Shown piece after piece: positions 1 to 37,015 of a stretch of DNA of 64,000 nt. This DNA comes from Lepas anatifera (Eukaryota; Arthropoda; Thecostraca; Lepadidae): the NCBI GenBank assembly GCA_034440635.1, contig JAOTON010000210.1:930001-994000 (forward strand). Direction: 5' to 3'. The notes under the pieces are model-generated. The model was not told the DNA's origin and did no database searches. It worked only from the letters and a program-made list of their open reading frames with translations. Within the stretch, counting starts at the first letter, position 1. Every line of letters begins with the position of its first letter. A program made the position numbers and the translations under genes.

Positions 1-480
1 CAGACTACGTTAAAGCAAAATTCATACATTGTTTACAACTGGGAACAAAGTTTCCCAACCACAAATATACCACATGCGCACCGGCTTTGACCGATATACT
101 GGTTCTACGGCGTAGGAAAGCCCTCAGTTTGGAACGTGCTTGCGCCTCCCAAGCGGATAACATGGTATCTGAGGGTGTCTGGCTTCGTATCCTTGCCTTT
201 TTGGTAATGCCGTAGTTTTCAGATATTTCTCTGCACCCTACAAAGCATTGTGCGATTTGCATCTCGCATGCCTCCCAGGCTTAGAGCTCACAATCTTCCA
301 CTCGTGAAAAACAGAATGAATTTGTACTCCGAGGATTGCTCATGCATGCTTGCACTATCACAGGGATTATCAAGTAACCATTAATGGCACGTTTTTCACC
401 TGGACATTTATCAAACAGTGATTTAAACCCCACAGTTCATCACAAGTCCATTGAATGCGGCCGAGAGTTTAGCCGAAGCT
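1..480. other. No recognisable feature
   Basis: Mixed-composition sequence to the left of the first transposon. A minus-strand open frame (5-262) exists, but its translation matches no family I know and shows no domain motif. I see no RNA gene and no repeat. Confidence 0.4.
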
Positions 481-1507
481 TTAAAGGGAATGGACCACTT
501 TGTCGAAATTCTACAAAGAACATTTTAAGAACAAGAGAGATCTGAAAATGAGAAAACGACATTTTTCCCCACTTCCATAGGCTAAAAACAGAAATATATC
601 CTCTTTTCTAACAATAAGTGACGTCATCCAAAATGACGGTTTTAATAATCAGTGAAATCCCAAATCTTAATCATAGACTCGCTTTAAAAGCACATTCACA
701 GCCTTTCCGCATGACAATTTGTGTGCAGTACAAGAAGTACTAGTGCAAAGCCGAACATTAGATGGCGCTGCGGCAGCCATGTGTATTGAGTGGTCGAACG
801 TTAATGCACATTTCTGATGTAAATACACAATTTCAGAGTTCAATTTTGACAAAAACAGATCACCCATGTTCCGAAAAGTCCGGTAGAGGAACAATGTGGT
901 GTGTGGTACAGCCATTGGGCGCAATTTGGCCAAAATGCACATTGACTGGACGCTAATTCGCCCGATGCCTTCGGTCCACACGCAGCTAGATGCTGGCTCA
1001 CTCGATAGCATGGTATTTTCACTGAGTGGGTGAGGCTCAGGGCTTACGACCATAGGCGGATCCAGGATTGCCGATCGGGGGGGCACCTTCCCGGGGGGCG
1101 CCATACGGACCGGGGGGCGCCATCCGGACCAGGGGGCGCCACTTATGACCGGCAAAAGCTATCAGGTGGGCGCTAAATCCTATCGGTGGGCGCCGACTTT
1201 CGCATCCTGGGGGGGGGTGGGAAGCGACATTTCAGGGGGCGCCGAGGGTCGATCGGGGGGGGCACGTGCCCCCCCTGGATCCGCCTATGCTTACGACCAA
1301 TCAGATTACTGCTACCATATGGAAGTTATTCCTTCAGGGTTTGACATAAGCCAATAGGCCCCTTTACTTTGAACTTTAAAGCTGGCGAAAATTTTATATC
1401 GAGAGCTTTGGGTGAAAATAAATATGTCAGTAGTGGTTTCTCAGCACGCTCTACAAAACTGCTATCTCAGTTCAAAACCCATTATAAAAGTGGGACACTC
1501 CCTTTAA
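481..1507. mobile_element. Non-autonomous DNA transposon with TTAA target duplication (piggyBac-like)
   Basis: The element is bounded by TTAA at 481-484 and again at 1504-1507. Just inside are imperfect 17-bp terminal inverted repeats: AGGGAATGGACCACTTT on the left, and on the right the reverse complement of AAAGTGGGACACTCCCT (14 of 17 agree). It carries no transposase. TTAA duplication is the hallmark of the piggyBac superfamily, so that assignment is an inference from the target site. A second copy at 22292-22749 shares the termini and the subterminal CTATCTCAGTT motif, which shows this is a family. A hAT-type MITE is nested inside at 1051-1289. Confidence 0.65.
1043..1297. mobile_element. 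hAT-type MITE with perfect 16-bp TIRs and 8-bp TSD
   Basis: The element body is 1051-1289 (239 bp). It begins CATAGGCGGATCCAGG and ends with the exact reverse complement CCTGGATCCGCCTATG. It is flanked on both sides by the 8-bp direct repeat CTTACGAC (1043-1050 and 1290-1297). An 8-bp duplication with a CA..TG terminus is characteristic of the hAT superfamily. There is no coding capacity; the interior is G-rich runs with GGGCGCC motifs. Both ends and the TSD are perfect, so it is probably a fairly young insertion. It lies inside the TTAA element and is therefore younger than it. Related copies are at 12869-13015 and 49020-49256. Confidence 0.85.
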
Positions 1508-1667
1508 GCTCCCACCAACAGCGAAGGCCTGACATTTGAAAGCCCGCAGCGGCCGCAGCGCAACCATGTCTTGAACAGCACAGCACATCCACCAGAGCGG
1601 CGGCCAACGCCCACTACTGAGCAGAGCTGACGGTTTGAGTACCTCCGGCGTCTGGTCTGGCTCAAGG

Positions 1668-2390
1668 AACGGAGTCCAACGGACGCTCGCTAGTCCGCCG
1701 ACTGAATCTGCGCCCACTGCTTGACGCGGAGTCCGCCGACTGAATGTGCGCTGCTGAAAGCAGAGTCCGCGGACTGAATCTACGCTGTTGGACGTGGAGT
1801 CCGGGGACTGAATCTGCACTGCTGAAAGCAGAGTCCGCAGACTGAAGCTACGCTGTTGGACGTGGAGTCCGGGGACTGAATCTGCGCTGCTGAAAGCAGA
1901 GTCCGCGGACTGAATCTACGCTGTTGGACGTGGAGTCCGGGGACTGAATCTGCGCTGCTGAAAGCAGAGTCCGGGGACTGAATCTACGCTGTTGGACGTG
2001 GAGTCCGGGGACTGAATCTGCGCTGCTGAAAGCAGAGTCCGCAGACTGAAGCTACGCTGTTGGACGCGGAGTCCGGGGACTGAATCTGCGCTGCTGAAAG
2101 CAGAGTCCGGGGACTGAATCTGCGCTGTTGGACGCGGAGTCCGGGGACTGAATCTGCGCTGCTGAAAGCAGAGTCCGCAGACTGAAGCTACGCTGTTGGA
2201 CGCGGAGTCCGGGGACTGAATCTGCGCTGCTGAAAGCAGAGTCCGCAGACTGAAGCTACGCTGTTGGACGTGGAGTCCGGGGACTGAATCTGCGCTGCTG
2301 AAAGCAGAGTCCACGGACTGAATCTACGCTGTTGGACGTGGAGTCCGGGGACTGAATCTGCGCTGTTGGACGCGGAGTCCGCGGACCGGC
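1668..2390. repeat. 34/68-bp minisatellite with palindromic core
   Basis: About 21 tandem half-units of 34 bp alternate between two versions. One contains GCTGTTGGACGTGGAGTCC and the other GCTGCTGAAAGCAGAGTCC, giving a 68-bp dimer. Several units contain the perfect 12-bp palindrome AGTCCGCGGACT, and the second version has the small hairpin CTGCT-GAA-AGCAG. The array reads open in several minus-strand frames (for example 1916-2314). This follows from the period not being a multiple of three in a stop-poor unit, and I do not regard it as a gene. Confidence 0.9.
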
Positions 2391-2760
2391 CCGTACTTCG
2401 ATGGTAGGCTCCTTTGTGAGGCCGCATAGAGCAGTCGTGGCCGGCCGCCTGTGCCTCTAAATGACCCTCATGGTCACGAGCGCCATCCTGAGCCGCGAAC
2501 GCATCCCAGGCGGACCAGCTTACTCGTTCCGTGTCGGAACGTGCATAAGCTTACAATCACCATGACCGTGGTGACCGCAAGGAAGATATCGCTTGCAAGG
2601 GAGACAACTGCACAATAGGGCAAGTCATCTGACGAATCAGACGGCACCTCTTACACCTTAGTCTGTGTCAAGGTTTGTTATCGGTTTCCGAAGGAATAGC
2701 TGCGTAGGTTTTTTATTTTTCGCTTCCATGAATATCACAAGAATATCTAAGTCTTTCTCG
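2391..2760. other. Unassigned spacer
   Basis: Between the 34/68-bp minisatellite and the foldback element. No open frame, repeat or RNA signal that I can support. Confidence 0.35.
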
Positions 2761-3562
2761 TGAATAATGTCTTGTTTGATGACTGATTGGCTAGCACCTT
2801 ACTTGGAACCAGTCAAAATAGTGTTTGAAGACTGTTGGAAGTCCTCGAACGCTGGTTGACATGTTAGTCACAAAACCTACCTTTGAATGACTGCGTGTAA
2901 AGGATCACGACAAAGTCTTCTCGTGATATTTACGCAATCGTTCAAAGGTAGAGAAGGGTTCAACGGTAAACGCAATCGTTCAAAGGTAGAGAAAGGTTCA
3001 AAGGTAAACGCAATCGTTCAAAGGTAGAGAAAGGTTCAAAGGTAAACGCAATCGTTCAAAGGTAGAGAAAGGTTCAAAGGCAAACGCAATCGTTCAAAGG
3101 TAGAGAAAGGTTCAAAGGTAAACGCAATCGTTGAAAGGTAGAGAAAGGTTCAAAGGCAAACGCAATCGTTCAAAGGTAGAGAAAGGTTCAAAGGCAAACG
3201 CAATCGTTCAAAGGTAGAGAAAAGTTCAAAGGCAAACGCAATCGTTCAAAGGTAGAGAAAGGTTCAAAGGCAAATGCAATCGTTCAAAGGTAGAGAAAGG
3301 TTCAAAGGTAAACGCAATCGTTGAAAGGTAGAGAAAGGTTCAAAGGTAAACGCAATCGTTCAAAGGTAGAGAGAGGTTCAAAGGCAAACGCAATCGTTCA
3401 AAGGTAGAGAAAGGTTCAAAGGTAAACGCAAACGTTCAAGGATAGGTTTTGCGACTAGCATGTTAAACCAGCGTTTGAGGACTTCCAACAGTCCTCAAAC
3501 ACTATTTTGACTGGTTCCAAGTAAGGTGTTAGCCAATCAGCCATCAAACAAGAAATTATTCG
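2761..3562. mobile_element. Foldback element: ~125-bp inverted arms around a minisatellite
   Basis: The left arm (2761-2884) and right arm (3434-3562) are inverted copies of each other, about 90% identical by eye. Examples are TGATTGGCTAGCACCTTACT on the left and its near reverse complement AGTAAGGTGTTAGCCAATCA on the right. The roughly 550 bp between them is a 38-bp minisatellite. The layout resembles foldback or long-TIR MITEs. There is no coding capacity, and I could not identify a clean target duplication outside the arms. Confidence 0.75.
2925..3435. repeat. 38-bp minisatellite (about 13 copies)
   Basis: Tandem copies of a 38-bp unit made of ACGCAATCGTTCAAAGG followed by TAGAGAAAGGTTCAAAGGTAA. 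Units differ only by point changes such as GGTAA/GGCAA and TTC/TTG. Each unit contains TTCAAAGGTA or a close variant twice, so it probably arose from an internal ~19-bp duplication. It fills the spacer of the foldback element. Confidence 0.9.
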
Positions 3563-5485
3563 CCGTTTCCAAGGATAACTAATACAAAAGTACAGGTGCA
3601 CTAATACAGATGCGTAACAGATCCCAGAGGAGTGTTTTGTCGGAGCGATCGACCCGTAAGCATGACCTACCCTCATACAGTTGCGTCTTGCTGCGCACCT
3701 GCATCCAGGCTAGTTTGGCATTTCCCCTAACATAGCAGTTACCGGAGATAGCCCTTCCCCGTATCACGTAACCCGTCCTACTTTACATCACGTAAGTCCG
3801 GCCCACTGCTAACCTTCCCGGTAGTTTTAAGTTCCAGTATTTCGTCACCCCTTATATTCCAGTTGGGGGACAACGGCCCTGGTACTAGCACCGCGCTTAG
3901 CCGTGTTATCCCGCCACGCAGACAACTAATCAAAGGTTGCAACGTCCATTAAAGGAGCGCAGCGCGTCCGGGAAATGCCTTAACGAATATGTGCGTCAAT
4001 GTCACTGGGGATTAGAGATCGTGGCCAGATTGAGCTGTGGTTCCACACGTGGCGGACCTGAGCCTGATCCCCGCCGCACGCCGCCGTCCCCGGCACCACA
4101 TCAACGGCCGATAACGTGGCCTCAGCCACCGCTACCGCGCCAGCCTTTACTGCACGCAACTGCACACTGTATAAAACCTGAAGTTTGCCCTAGATGGCTC
4201 CCAGCACTTTATATGTATTCTTCACCCCGGCAATGTATAGGTCAAGCCCAAAATATTTCCCCCCTTTCGACACTAACGTTAGTTTAAAGGCATACAAAAC
4301 CATATTGCTAGTATCACTTAAGACACACGTTTCCCATAACCTAGACCGCTCGGGAGAAAAATAATTTTGGAACGAGCAAACATCTGTAAGGTTGACATAC
4401 CGACAGCGCAATTTACCTACGGCAAAAAGAGAAATAGTTACCTCATAGCCCATTGATCATAGTTACCTCTGAGATTCTAGTGGGTTAGCGCTGAGTAATG
4501 GTCGGCTCACCTGGCTTAACATCCCAGCACTGAGGTGGCGAGGGCGGTCGGCAGCGACAGGCGGGGGAGAGAGGGCAAACGTCAGCGGGGGCGGCACCAA
4601 TGCCAAAGGGAGGGGGGACGCAGTCACGACCGAGGGGGCGGCACGGGCGCTGCGGCCGGCCGCAAGCACGTGCAAGCGCACGGAGAGAGGCCACAAACAA
4701 TGTACAGGAGGAAAGCAATCATCCGAACAGCAGCAGGACTAAAAATAACGGTTGGCATAGCCAATGAGAAGCTGAGGGGAGACACTCAGAGAATGAATAA
4801 AATAAGCGAAGAATACAAGCAATGCTCTTGAAAGCAGCCTTAAGCGGCCAATACATGTACGCATTTCATAACAGCGATAGCGGTATGCTCAACAAAGAAC
4901 AACGGAGGGTCCGAGATCGTCCCCAGCAGATATAGAGGCACACCAGCAACAGGCAGGGGGAATGTAGGAGAGATCGTGGCAGCCATGGAGAGCCAGGGTA
5001 AAGCTGAAAAACAAGTCCCAGCATCCAGTACTAGGACCGCTTATTCCTCGGCAAGCCCGTCAAGAACCATCCAAATATACAGCAGCACAACGGATCGAGA
5101 GCAATTAGACATCCTGGAAACCCGGCCCGAAACAACCGCTCAGCATCCAAAAATATTCACGCAAACACTCAAAAGCGGGTTAAGGCATAAACGCCACTTC
5201 TGCTCATCCCGACAGAAAAGCCATCCCAGCCCTGCAGCGTCCCCGCTACCCAATGAAGCGCGGCTGGATCCCTTCTCCCACATGTGCTCACTTGCCTGGG
5301 CGGCGGGTTCTGGCGGCGGCGGCGACGGCAGCGGCGGTGTCCGACTCCGTTAGTGAGTTAGTGCTTACTCTGCAGGCCGCCTCCGCTCTCTCGCGGGCGT
5401 TTACAGGACGGCGTTAGTAACAACGGCAGGCTAGTGGGGCACGGGGCAGGGTCACAAACACGCGGCAGGCACTGTTCCAACGGTG
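3563..5485. other. Unassigned sequence 3' of SERCA
   Basis: Several short overlapping open frames on both strands, with a GC-rich patch near 4530-4680 and 5270-5410. None of the translations shows a recognisable domain, and frames on opposite strands overlap freely, as expected for GC-rich non-coding DNA. No RNA gene seen. Confidence 0.35.
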
Positions 5486-5491
5486 TTTATT
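5486..5491 (-). promoter_or_regulatory. Candidate polyadenylation signal of SERCA
   Basis: On the minus strand this reads AATAAA. It is the only such hexamer I found between the SERCA stop codon (6797) and this point. It is followed downstream on the same strand by a GT-rich stretch (GTGTTTGTG), as expected of a cleavage region. It would give a 3' UTR of about 1.3 kb. A spliced UTR or another site further on is also possible. Confidence 0.4.
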
Positions 5492-6796
5492 GGACCGCCG
5501 GAGTCAACAGTAACGACAAATACGACGAGACAGGTGCCGATATGAAAAAAACGCAGCGTCTCCAGTTCTAGCTCGGCTGACCCCTGGCGCGCAGGTCACC
5601 GCCGCGCACACGCACATGTACATACAGCAGACGCGGGTGACGGAGCAGACTCGCCACCCGCCCCCGCCATCGGTGTATACATGATCTGAGCGATGGCCCG
5701 CCCCGGAGGGCGGCCACAGGCACCGCGCCCAGCGCCGCTTCATGACCGCTGGCAGCCCACGCCGCACGGCCTGCTTTGTTAACGGAAAACAGTGCGTGAG
5801 AGACGGGAGGGCGCGCGGACTCCGCCGGCGCCACTCCAGCTCTGGTCTTCGTATACAGATACTTTCCGGAAATATACTAGTTTTAGGTGAAAAAGGTGGG
5901 CCGCGGGCATAAAAACCCGGTGCGTGAATCTAATCGTAACCATTGTCCAACTAGTGTGCAGTTCTTTATCGAATTTGAAAACAATACGCAAAAGAGCATG
6001 ATGAAAACATCTAAGCAAGACAATCACCCACTCCAGACGATAGCTCGCAAACGACCTCCACAGCAATGTATCACTCCATAAATTATCACTGCACAATGAG
6101 TGGGTAGCAGGCTCTGCGCCGTCCATAGTGGGAGCGTTAGCTGATTCGTTGCGGGCCAACGAATTACAAAACAAAACCAGCCACCGGCTCACTGATTGTA
6201 AACGCTCGTGGTGAACCCATGTGAAACCGATAGTGTTAGCTTTCAATGTGATCCGGGGACAGACTGCGATTCTTTCAGCTATCATGTTGCAAGACGACAC
6301 GGAAGGGTTTCTCAGGCACTACGCCGGGGGGGTTAAAACAGCTACACCGCCACCAGCCGCGGTGACAGCGGCTGTCTCAGGTGAGAGAACACGGCAGCCT
6401 ATGAGAGATGCACAGTTTCAGGCACGGGGGCAGACACACGGAATGTTGTGTAAGCGTTAGTACATGGGCTGCAGAGCCTCTAAACCGTCCAATAGCACCG
6501 AGCAGGCGCGCCCGCAGCCGTGACAGCGCACCACTACCCAGCCGGGCATAATGTACTCGTATTACCTGTACAGTTGGGATATTTAAAAAGACAACACACA
6601 CCAGACGTCGGCCGACACTCACTCTCAGGCAGACTCACACGCACACGGGCCGGCGCGGGGGCAGCTGGCACAGTGGCGCCGCCTGCCGCCGCACGTACCT
6701 CCGTTGTCCGGGCGCCGCTCACCACCGCCGGCCCCACCCACCCCCACCCATGGTTGCCTAGACACCCCGACCGCAGTGGGCGGTGTGCTCGCGCCA
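5492..6796 (-). other. Probable SERCA 3' UTR / alternative 3' exon region
   Basis: Sequence between the SERCA stop codon and the nearest AATAAA. It holds no convincing independent gene. If the gene makes a second C-terminal isoform, its last exon should lie here or further left. I see acceptor-like sites (for example near 5875 and 6012 on the minus strand), but no downstream peptide I can recognise as a SERCA tail. Confidence 0.35.
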
Positions 6797-34337
<27,541 letters not shown>

Positions 34338-34580
34338 GTTGTCGGGCGGCTGGCTGGGCCGCTGGCCGCTCTCGCTCGCTCGCACTCGCACGCACGCACC
34401 CACGCGCGCCGCAGTGATTCAGCCGGCCGCTGCGGACGCACCCAGACGTCGGCGTCAGTCACAGGTGTGAGTGGCGCGGCCGCCGGCAGCCGTGTGTGCG
34501 GGGCCAGGTGTCGCCGCCGACGGCGCATCCCGCCTGTGGCACCGCGCCAGCCGCCGCCGCCCACCCTGCTCACAGTCGGC
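34338..34580 (-). promoter_or_regulatory. CpG-rich 5' UTR / possible promoter of SERCA
   Basis: Immediately upstream of the ATG the sequence is strongly GC- and CpG-rich over about 240 bp, unlike the AT-richer DNA beyond 35100. This fits a 5' UTR or promoter region. I could not pick a TATA box, initiator or transcription start, and a non-coding upstream exon is possible. Confidence 0.3.
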
Positions 34581-34806
34581 CGGCACACGGACAGCCAGGG
34601 ACGCTGGAAACCGTACAGCCGGCACACGGAGACGGAGCGACCAGCCAGGGACGCTGGAAACCGTACAGCCAGCACACAAGGGGACGGTGCGACACACCAC
34701 AGGCACACACTGAGACGGAGCGAACCGCCAGGGGCGCTGGAAATCACACTCACACAGCCAGCACACGGTAACGGTGTGAACCACCAAGGGGAGCTGGAAA
34801 TCGTGG
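34580..34806. repeat. Degenerate ~50-bp tandem repeat upstream of SERCA
   Basis: Four diverged copies share GGCGCTGGAAA or GGACGCTGGAAACCGTACAG, then CAGCCAGCACAC, then GAGACGGAGCGA. The first two copies are nearly identical over 30 bases; the last two are more diverged and one carries an insertion. Confidence 0.7.
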
Positions 34807-35890
34807 TTGAGACTGACACCAAAGTGTCCCATGTATACCGACACAAACTTAGGATAACAAATTGATCGTGGGAATCCTCCAACCCAGGTGATTGCAGAGC
34901 ACGACAGGCTTAGAGGGTGCGCCCACTGAGGCAAAGTTGAGTAAGGGAGAGGAACAAACGGACGACCACGGAACACATGTGACCCGTGAGGTCTGGCCAG
35001 CGCCGTGGGAGCCGCTGTTACCCGCTGGCGTATCTACGGACACGGAGCTGCCACAGCCCAGACCCATCAGACAGGGGGAGCCAAACTCACCGACAAACCT
35101 ATCTAAAAGTCTCCACTTTCGGAATTGTACGAGACTGCAGCACTGAACATTCCATCCAAGTCAGCCACGGCAGGTCGATTTTTTCAACGTGAACCCCGAG
35201 AATTCGCCAAGGACCCACGAAGACAACACGATATCGTGCATATGTATTAAAGATACATTTTCACAACTTTACATAGGTAGCCTTAAACTGAAATGGGAGG
35301 TTCGGGGATCTGACCAGATATTAGACCAAAGATAAGACAAACCCCGAAGGCGTAATTGTAGCCCCAGGCTTCTGCATTTCGCACGATGTGCTTCAAATCA
35401 TTCAGCTGACAGCTGTACATTACAAGCTCTGATTATTGGAGGGGAGATCACTTAACCTAGTTCGTGACCTCACCTAACATGATCTTTCCTCAAAAATTCA
35501 AAACAAAGGTGTAAAAAAATCAAGGAGTAGTAACGCCAATTAAAACAGCGCAGCGCACCCCTGTCTTCCAGCCCCTTCGGAGAGCTTTATGGAGTTCATA
35601 TTGACCACACCCCTCCACTCGGGACAATTTCTAAATGAGGAACGCGCCAATGCATCCTCTTCAGTGTTTGAGCTTTAAGTTTCTAAGATATAGCAATGCC
35701 ACCACAATACGTCATATCGCACTTCAAAACAAGGCAATGCATTCATCTTTTGGCAAGGCACGGTATTTTTGTTTCCAAGTATGGTGATGTTTGGAAACAA
35801 ATTCAAAATACAACAAACAACAAAAATACATTCAAACAACAAAAAACAAAACATACAAAATTCCAAATATATTTTGTTTCCAAATGGTGG
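34807..35890. other. Unassigned intergenic sequence
   Basis: No gene, transposon end or structured RNA that I can support. Confidence 0.35.
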
Positions 35891-35894
35891 TGAT

Positions 35895-36345
<451 letters not shown>

Positions 36346-36391
36346 GGTGAATGCATCTGTGTGCATGCATGAATGATGCAGTACCTGTGCT

Positions 36392-36431
36392 CTCCCCGAA
36401 TGTTACTAGTTTCACTATTCTTTTCGGGGAG
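36392..36431. other. Hairpin 1: CTCCCCGAA stem with TGTTACTAG loop
   Basis: CTCCCCGAA (36392-36400) pairs with TTCGGGGAG (36423-36431). The 22-nt loop starts TGTTACTAG and ends TTCTT. It resembles hairpin 2 at 36956-37011 in the loop but differs in the stem by compensatory changes. Confidence 0.7.
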
Positions 36432-36719
36432 GGCGCAGGGAATCAACTAACCCTTACTAGAAAAAAGAAAAGAAGATAAGCGCAGACCAGACTATTTCTC
36501 TTAAAAAAGAAATTAGGACTACCGAAGATGTACCCCTAAACAAAACAAACTACAAAAACATTTAAGGGATATTTTCCTTGCCAAATATAGAACAAATAAT
36601 TAGTAACCAACATGACAATGGCCGTGAAATTTATAGTGGGGGAAGACATGTGAACCTTGGTAATGGGGCTGCACATGGAAGACTGTAATTATGTGTCCCA
36701 ATCAATGCTTCCTAGTGCA

Positions 36720-36930
36720 TATGTGTGGGTTTGTGCGTGTTGCATGGACGTTGTGCGTGTGTGCGTGTACATGTGGGTGTGGGTGTGGGTGTGGGTGTTC
36801 GTGTGCGTGTGGGTGTGGGTGTGTGTGCGCGTGCGTGCGTGCGTGGTGCGTGTGCGTGCGTGCGTCTGACTCCCTGCTGCGCTTGCTTGCTAATTTGCCT
36901 GCTTGCTTGCTTGCTTGCCTATGCCTGCAT
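36720..36930. repeat. GT-rich microsatellite followed by (GCTT)n
   Basis: Runs of GTGTGGGTG, then GTGCGTGCGTGC, then TTGCTTGCTTGC. Simple-sequence DNA that parallels the TG tract at 35895-36345. Confidence 0.9.
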
Positions 36931-36955
36931 GTCTGCCCTAATTTGCTTACTGTCT

Positions 36956-37011
36956 TCCGAGTTCTCTGGCGAATGTTACTAGGCCTCTTATCTTTTCGCC
37001 AGAATCTCGGA
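36956..37011. other. Hairpin 2: CTGGCGAA stem with TGTTACTAG loop
   Basis: CTGGCGAA (36966-36973) pairs with TTCGCCAG (36995-37002). Outside these, TCCGAG (36956-36961) pairs with CTCGGA (37006-37011). The 21-nt loop again starts TGTTACTAG and ends with CTT. The inner stem bases differ from hairpin 1 on both sides, so pairing is kept. Confidence 0.7.
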
Positions 37012-37015
37012 GGGG

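Noticed and set aside
5..262. 85-codon minus-strand frame at the window edge
   Set aside because: Could be the end of something outside, but I recognise no motif and cannot support a gene.
1916..2427. 132- and 79-codon minus-strand frames
   Set aside because: They are translations of the 34/68-bp minisatellite; no start context or domain.
2925..3435. CRISPR array
   Set aside because: Regular 38-bp units without unique spacers, in eukaryotic DNA and inside a foldback element. It is a minisatellite.
5500..5880. Alternative SERCA last exon starting after the acceptor-like site near 5875
   Set aside because: The pyrimidine tract and AG are plausible, but the resulting tail resembles no SERCA C-terminus I know, so it is not called.
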